Of a DNA stretch of 64,000 nt, positions 59,307-64,000 are shown piece after piece (the stretch's first letter is position 1; every line of letters begins with the position of its first letter). The stretch comes from JBBTQS01 sp964627055 (GTDB lineage: Bacteria > Patescibacteriota > Patescibacteriia > Magasanikbacterales > JBBTQS01). The notes below the pieces were generated by a model. The model saw nothing but the letters and a program-made list of their open reading frames with translations, was not told the DNA's origin and did no database searches. The stretch lies in contig CAZVGV010000002.1 of NCBI GenBank assembly GCA_964627055.1, positions 1 through 64,000 on the forward strand, given 5' to 3'. The position numbers and the translations under genes are program-made.

Positions 59307-61526
59307 TTATTTGTCTAATTCCCTAAGAAACTCCTCTGCACCTTGTCGATAGGACGAATCTATCTCAACAGCACGCAACGCAGCACTTCGTGCTTCAGCT
59401 ACTCGCCCCACCTTGCCATATGCCAATGCCAAGCGCGACCACCAGAGAGGATCACCGGGCAATTGCTGCACTACAATTTCATAGAGCTGCACCAATCGTT
59501 CATATCGCTGCTTCTCAACGAGAATAGTCGTCACCGCCTCTACCTGTGTCGCTGATTCGAACACAAATCGTTTGTCTATAGCTCGTTCAATATACCGCAG
59601 TCCTTCATCCACCGTTACAGGATCCTTGAGCAATACAAACCCGTAATACCAATCAACCAGCGCTGTATTCCCCACGTGCTGCATTGCCCCTTCCATCACT
59701 CCTTTTGCTTCAGCATATCGTGTAAGACCTAGGAGCGCCTGCGTTTGTAACAAATACCCTTCTTCACGAGTAGGGCTCAACATTGTAGCCTCATTGAAGT
59801 ATGAACGGGCGCGTTCAAGCGCAACAGAGTCTCCGTAGAGTGCCCCTATTTGGTATTCCATCTTCCCCACCATGCTCAGCAACAAAAAGGTGCGTGGTGA
59901 TGCAACAAGCAGTGCGTCAATCTCACTGCGCAACCATTGTACATCACGATCTAGCCATCCACGGACCTCTGGCGAGAGAGATGCGAGTTGTTGGTCAGCA
60001 GCGAATGCTGGAACCATATCAAGTACCGCACTCGCACTCCAGCGCAGTCGCTCGAACTGATACGGTGTATACCAATCAAAGGCGTAACGCAAATATACTC
60101 GTGCCGCCTTCCAATCACCGACGTACGACTTCTGCAGTGCATAGTTTGTGAGCGAGGAAGAAATCAGTGGCACTATACTCAACATAAGCATAGCAACACC
60201 AACAGCAATGCTTACCGCCCATACTGCAGGACGTGTCACTCTCCACGCAGTTCGTTGCTCAGTTGCAATCGCCGCTTGCTCCTGTGCAAGCACCCATCCT
60301 ACCAATAACGCAATAGAAAGGTATGTCCCCCCGTTTTCAAAAAGAAACAGCATCTGTACCACATGACCCGCACCAATCCCCACAAGCACTGCAATCATGC
60401 GTGCACCCCATACACCTTCACGATACCGTCGCACACCCGCACGAACGAGCATTGCCACCACAAGAAGAAAAAGCACTCCACCCACTACACCACTTGTAGC
60501 CAACAATTCCAGCCATTGATTATGCGGTTTGTCGACATAGGACTCCACAAACGCGATTTCAGAGAGTGCTGGGTTATAGAACGCATCGCTTACTCGTCGA
60601 TAGTTTTCAGGCCCCCAACCGGTCAGCGGTCTTGCCACAAATCCGTCCCAAGCAACCCCCCAATTTATGAGACGTGTAGTAAGCGTTGTAGTTCCCAAAA
60701 GACCACGTGCCCACTGCTGCACAGCAATCGATTGTGTTCCAACTACAGCAATTACTCCCAGTACAGCAACCAGTACACCAGCAGCCCAGGCAATGCGCTG
60801 CTTCGTAATGAGCTGTCTACGCAGCAAAACCCAAACCAACGTGGCCACCACTACACCAGTGGTAAGTCCCAAATAGGTGCCACGCGCTTGAGTGAACACA
60901 AGTGCACCAATCGAGAGTACACCGAACACAACCACAACGCCTCGCATCGTTCGACGATCCAAGAGCGCGACAACTGCTGCGATGCCTAATTGAAGAAACA
61001 AATACGACGCGAGCAACACCGGGTTACCCAAGGTACTCCCCACACGATGCTGTGAGACATTTGGCAACAGATCAGGATTCGACGACTGCACAAGCGCAAG
61101 TGCTGCAACAATGCATGCTGCGTACAAACTTGATTTCAAAACCTGCAACCGTGCTGCTGGTGTGAAAAGTGGTGAGGCAAAAATAAGTGCAGCCACTACC
61201 ATATGGGTCTGATACCACAATCCAGTAGCTCGTGCCATGTCGCCCCATACACTCTGCCACCAATCAACACCCGCAAAGGCACACACCCACTGTCCAACAA
61301 GAAACAATACCACCGCAATACTCAACGGACTCCATCGCAATCGCAATGAAGGTTCACGATACCACACCCATCCTGCTGCAATTGCCAGTACCGAAACAAT
61401 CACCTGCACGACCACTGCCTGTACGTACGACAGAGGGAACAATGAAATCGGAAGGTATGCTAGTGGCGCCCATACAAGCACGAGACCGCACCATCGAACA
61501 ATGCGACGCAACAGGTTTGTACTCAT
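59307..61526 (-). CDS. O-antigen ligase/polymerase-family protein with TPR tail (2)
   Basis: A 739-residue protein with the same architecture: about 12 membrane segments, ligase motifs RLINWGVAWDGFVARPLTGWG-like and DKPHNQWLELL, and a C-terminal TPR region (EGYLLQTQALLGLTRYAEAK, WSRLALAYGKVGRVAEAR). The ATG overlaps the stop of the third copy (ATGA at 61523-61526). Whether the TPR tail is extracellular follows from membrane topology and is inferred, not shown. Confidence 0.88.
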   Translation of the reverse strand: MSTNLLRRIVRWCGLVLVWAPLAYLPISLFPLSYVQAVVVQVIVSVLAIAAGWVWYREPSLRLRWSPLSIAVVLFLVGQWVCAFAGVDWWQSVWGDMARATGLWYQTHMVVAALIFASPLFTPAARLQVLKSSLYAACIVAALALVQSSNPDLLPNVSQHRVGSTLGNPVLLASYLFLQLGIAAVVALLDRRTMRGVVVVFGVLSIGALVFTQARGTYLGLTTGVVVATLVWVLLRRQLITKQRIAWAAGVLVAVLGVIAVVGTQSIAVQQWARGLLGTTTLTTRLINWGVAWDGFVARPLTGWGPENYRRVSDAFYNPALSEIAFVESYVDKPHNQWLELLATSGVVGGVLFLLVVAMLVRAGVRRYREGVWGARMIAVLVGIGAGHVVQMLFLFENGGTYLSIALLVGWVLAQEQAAIATEQRTAWRVTRPAVWAVSIAVGVAMLMLSIVPLISSSLTNYALQKSYVGDWKAARVYLRYAFDWYTPYQFERLRWSASAVLDMVPAFAADQQLASLSPEVRGWLDRDVQWLRSEIDALLVASPRTFLLLSMVGKMEYQIGALYGDSVALERARSYFNEATMLSPTREEGYLLQTQALLGLTRYAEAKGVMEGAMQHVGNTALVDWYYGFVLLKDPVTVDEGLRYIERAIDKRFVFESATQVEAVTTILVEKQRYERLVQLYEIVVQQLPGDPLWWSRLALAYGKVGRVAEARSAALRAVEIDSSYRQGAEEFLRELDK

Positions 61527-63409
61527 AGTGCTGGGAATACTACACCGCGTTTCAATCCTTCTTGCTTTATTTCCTCCGCATGCTCAGTATCAGCGGCCAT
61601 TCGATACGCTAAATAAAGATACACATATGTTTCGCGTACATCAGGTTCGGCTGCACGCACCTGTTCAAGCCGAACAATTGCATCTGGTACACGATTAATT
61701 TCAATCAAAAATTGCCCTTCTGCATAGCCTGGATACGGGTGCCGAGGTGCTAACGATTGTGCCCGCGCAAACATATCTTGTGCGCGGACAATCCACTCAT
61801 TTCCATTGCGCACGGCTTGCTGACCATAATACTGAGCCAACAAATATGTGCGATAGAATCTCTGCTGATTCTCTGTACATGCATCAGCGCGCTTTTCTAG
61901 GTGCTGCGCAGTGCGTACTCGGATATCTTCTGGCATTTGTGCATTCCCTGCAACAGCAATCCAGGTTTGCATCGCTTTCTCCCAAAGTTGGCATGACGCA
62001 GGAACCTCGTCATTTCCAATCTTTGTCACTATGTCCATCCACGGGAACCAACGCCCCGACGCGCGGGCCTGCTCCGCAGCACCATAGGAGGCAAATGCCG
62101 ATGCATGCGTAGTCCAAACCACCCCACCAACCACAGCAATAATGCCTGTTACTACTACAACGAGCCGATGGGAACCACGCAATTGTTTTGGTGTTACAGG
62201 CATGGCAATCGTTCTTGGTACCGCAACAATACTTGCAAAACTAATCCAGAAAATTGACGCTACCACTGGCTGTTCAGGGGTAAAGAAAAGATATACACAG
62301 TAGGCACCAACCATGGCTGCTGCCCAAGGTGACACACGCCATGCGAGCACTGCAGCTGCAAGATATAACATGCCCCAGATGATCATGCCCGCGATACCTG
62401 TCTCCACACCCACCATAAGGAGCGTATTATGTGCATCGTCATTGAATGCCTCACTCCCCACATGCACAAGACTTGCGGGGTCAAACTGCGACGCAAACAC
62501 CTCTGGATACGCCCCACGACCCCAGCCCATTGGTTCTTCTCTCATGGCATTCCAGGCAATGCTCCATTGAAGTAACCGAGTCTGTGATGTCACTGCTGAT
62601 GGAGCAATTTGCACAGCGCGGGGAAGGTTCCACGATGCTGGTGCAAACTGTACAGCAACAAACACTGTCAGGAAGAGAGCAAGAATTCCTCCCACTATAC
62701 GACCACGCGGCTTGGGCATATGGAGCACCATCCACACTCCTGCAATCATCAATCCACATACCAAACCCAACAATCCTGCACGACTATCAGTTGCGATTAT
62801 CGCGCTCATCTGCACAATCGCACCAACAATCCACCACCCTCGCACTTCAGCTCGTGTACGTGTGTACATCACTCCTGTTACTCCAAGAGTTACGAGCAAA
62901 TACCCTGCAAGAAATGACGCATTTCCCATTGTCGAAACCATGCTCCCTGTCACACCAATCCAGGGCAACCCAGGTGCCACCTTCCCAATCCATCCCAGTA
63001 TTGCAACCACTACTCCCATACTAGCTATAACGCGCAACAATCTTGTTCGCCAAACATCTGTGAGGAGAAGGACTGCATCTGTTCCAACGACTAAGACGTG
63101 GAGCCAAATCCACCACCCATTAGCACGCAACAACGATCCCCAGCCCAGATACTCACCCCGTACTGAAAGCGCACCCAAAAGCACGAGCCATACAACCAAC
63201 AACGCTCTGACCATGAGCCCAAAAACACCGGAACCCAACTGTGCATCTTGTAATGACTTTTGACGCAACCGGACTACTATTGCTCCGAGATACCCAATAT
63301 CAAGAAGCGCGATCAATACCAATACTTTTGCAGTTATATACGGCTCAGGTAAGCCCGGTATAATCAACAACGGCACCAACACTGCGATCAGAGTAAGAAA
63401 AATTCCCAT
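61523..63409 (-). CDS. O-antigen ligase/polymerase-family protein with TPR tail (3)
   Basis: A 628-residue protein, first of the operon. It has about 12 membrane segments, the motif RLLQWSIAWNAMREEPMGWG and DDAHNTLLMVGVETG, and a shorter TPR-like C-terminus (PDAIVRLEQVRAAEPDVRE). The promoter at 63427-63455 drives all three copies. The paralogues are clearly diverged, so they are not a recent duplication and may handle different acceptors or glycans. Confidence 0.88.
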   Translation of the reverse strand: MGIFLTLIAVLVPLLIIPGLPEPYITAKVLVLIALLDIGYLGAIVVRLRQKSLQDAQLGSGVFGLMVRALLVVWLVLLGALSVRGEYLGWGSLLRANGWWIWLHVLVVGTDAVLLLTDVWRTRLLRVIASMGVVVAILGWIGKVAPGLPWIGVTGSMVSTMGNASFLAGYLLVTLGVTGVMYTRTRAEVRGWWIVGAIVQMSAIIATDSRAGLLGLVCGLMIAGVWMVLHMPKPRGRIVGGILALFLTVFVAVQFAPASWNLPRAVQIAPSAVTSQTRLLQWSIAWNAMREEPMGWGRGAYPEVFASQFDPASLVHVGSEAFNDDAHNTLLMVGVETGIAGMIIWGMLYLAAAVLAWRVSPWAAAMVGAYCVYLFFTPEQPVVASIFWISFASIVAVPRTIAMPVTPKQLRGSHRLVVVVTGIIAVVGGVVWTTHASAFASYGAAEQARASGRWFPWMDIVTKIGNDEVPASCQLWEKAMQTWIAVAGNAQMPEDIRVRTAQHLEKRADACTENQQRFYRTYLLAQYYGQQAVRNGNEWIVRAQDMFARAQSLAPRHPYPGYAEGQFLIEINRVPDAIVRLEQVRAAEPDVRETYVYLYLAYRMAADTEHAEEIKQEGLKRGVVFPAL

Positions 63410-63426
63410 AGAAAATACTACACGGT

Positions 63427-63455
63427 ATCATACCCTTCATTGCTCTGCTTGTTAA
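63427..63455 (-). promoter_or_regulatory. Promoter of the O-antigen ligase series
   Basis: TTAACA (63455-63450), 17-base spacer, TATGAT (63432-63427) on the minus strand. ATG 63409 is 17 bases beyond, leaving a short leader. Confidence 0.6.
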
Positions 63456-63478
63456 GCGTTTCGTTGTGCGTCAATAGC

Positions 63479-63505
63479 AAAACTCCCCGGTTACCCGGGG
63501 AGTTT
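63479..63505 (-). terminator. Terminator of the partial surface gene
   Basis: aactccccgg pairs with ccggggagtt around a short loop; GTTTTGC follows on the minus strand. It sits about 55 bases after the stop codon at 63559. Confidence 0.75.
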
Positions 63506-63558
63506 GTGCTTTTTCGCTGTGTCATCCTCTTGCGAGGACTCCACGACTACTCCCTAGA

Positions 63559-64000
63559 TTAGTAGGTAAGAGTCTTACCAGCGAATGGCAAGCCGCCGAG
63601 ACCAGAAGCTGTTGGCTTGAGGTCGAAAATCTGAGCGGTGTAACCATCAGTCCAGCCAATACCCTTAACTGCGGTGCCGCCAGCGGTGCCGCCGACAGAG
63701 AGACCTACAGTAAGTGTGTTGTTGGAAGCTGCGTCATCCGTGTCCATTGTGACGATAACCGTCTTGCTGGAACCAGATGGGATTTCAAGTGGGGTCGACA
63801 TGATGTCGAAGTTGGTGTCATCCGACGAGCTACCGAGGTCACCAGCTGTGTACGTGCTTACGTACGAAGTGGAAGCCAAGAGGTTACCCGAGGAAACACT
63901 GTCCTTGTAGATCTTCACCTCACGAGCAGCGTGAGCTGCAGCTGCAGAGATCGACGTATCAATCTTGAGGTTGAGACGCCAGATTGTAGCAGACTGGTTG
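63559..64000 (-). CDS. C-terminal end of a secreted/surface protein (partial)
   Basis: The frame is open from the window edge to the stop at 63559, giving about 146 C-terminal residues. It is Gly/Ser/Thr/Ala-rich with beta-strand periodicity: LNLKIDTSISAAAAHAARE, then VSSGNLLAST, SGSSKTVIVTMDTDDAASN and LTVGLSVGGTAGGTAV. No C-terminal anchor or CPR surface module is present at this end (it finishes AGKTLTY). The internal GTG at 63918 is not a believable start. The N-terminus lies outside the window. Confidence 0.75.
   Translation of the reverse strand, partial: NQSATIWRLNLKIDTSISAAAAHAAREVKIYKDSVSSGNLLASTSYVSTYTAGDLGSSSDDTNFDIMSTPLEIPSGSSKTVIVTMDTDDAASNNTLTVGLSVGGTAGGTAVKGIGWTDGYTAQIFDLKPTASGLGGLPFAGKTLTY

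Noticed and set aside
1..64000. CRISPR arrays, insertion sequences or prophage genes
   Set aside because: No regularly spaced direct repeats, transposase or phage structural genes were seen anywhere in the window.
1..64000. Recoding of TGA (genetic code 25)
   Set aside because: At least six genes end in TGA overlapping the next ATG, and the frames read normally with TGA as stop.

Overview
The window reads as a chromosome segment of a Candidate Phyla Radiation (Patescibacteria) bacterium, most likely a Parcubacteria-type lineage such as Uhrbacteria or Magasanikbacteria. This rests on the gene repertoire: a patescibacterial TraM/VirB4-like ATPase with two companion proteins, tandem O-antigen-ligase/TPR proteins, PilM with a pseudopilin, a divergent Lgt, and a C-terminal surface module typical of these organisms. 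TGA acts as a stop codon, as shown by several TGA/ATG overlaps (5235-5238, 12335-12338, 17157-17160, 23289-23292, 49110-49113, 61523-61526), so code 25 is not in use. No 16S gene is present, so the phylum call is inference.

Layout. Positions 1-30473 are almost all minus strand: a partial BT1-type transporter, an HrpA-like DEAH helicase, a kinase/aminopeptidase/slipin group, tRNA-Asn, rpoD-dnaG, a DsbA/VKOR disulfide pair, rlmN, an FKBP isomerase, a PP2C phosphatase, tRNA-Ser, lgt with a tandem LOG-fold protein, gatCA, ligA, and a pseudopilin/receiver/pilM group. baiN (18747) is the single plus-strand gene there. Positions 30532-37514 are plus strand: cysS, the T4SS-like ATPase group, dnaX and tRNA-Gln. 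Then come murD-ydcF (minus), a plus-strand ATP-grasp/ABC-exporter fusion with a small lipoprotein, a minus block (deaminase, two Nudix-like proteins, trhO, greA, DUF2177), and a plus C39-peptidase/ABC-2 group. The last 14 kb is envelope biogenesis: a large surface protein, two GT4 glycosyltransferases, a UDP-glucuronate decarboxylase-like enzyme, three consecutive O-antigen ligase/TPR proteins and the end of another secreted protein. No stretch over 300 bases lacks a gene.

Two expression styles coexist. Many conserved genes have a -10 box only 7-10 nt before the ATG, implying leaderless mRNAs. Six minus-strand genes (1-619, 8746-9300, 21423-21899, 43163-43894, 44606-45268, 49946-50461) instead carry a TTGAC-type -35 with 17-18 nt spacing, a 32-64 nt leader and a strong GGAG(G) ribosome-binding site. 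All five whose 3' end is visible have a hairpin after the stop. They look more GC-rich than their neighbours and encode accessory functions (transporter, deaminase, Nudix-like, three unknowns). The strongest candidates for something new are this cassette class and the ATP-grasp/ABC-exporter fusion at 39595-42453.
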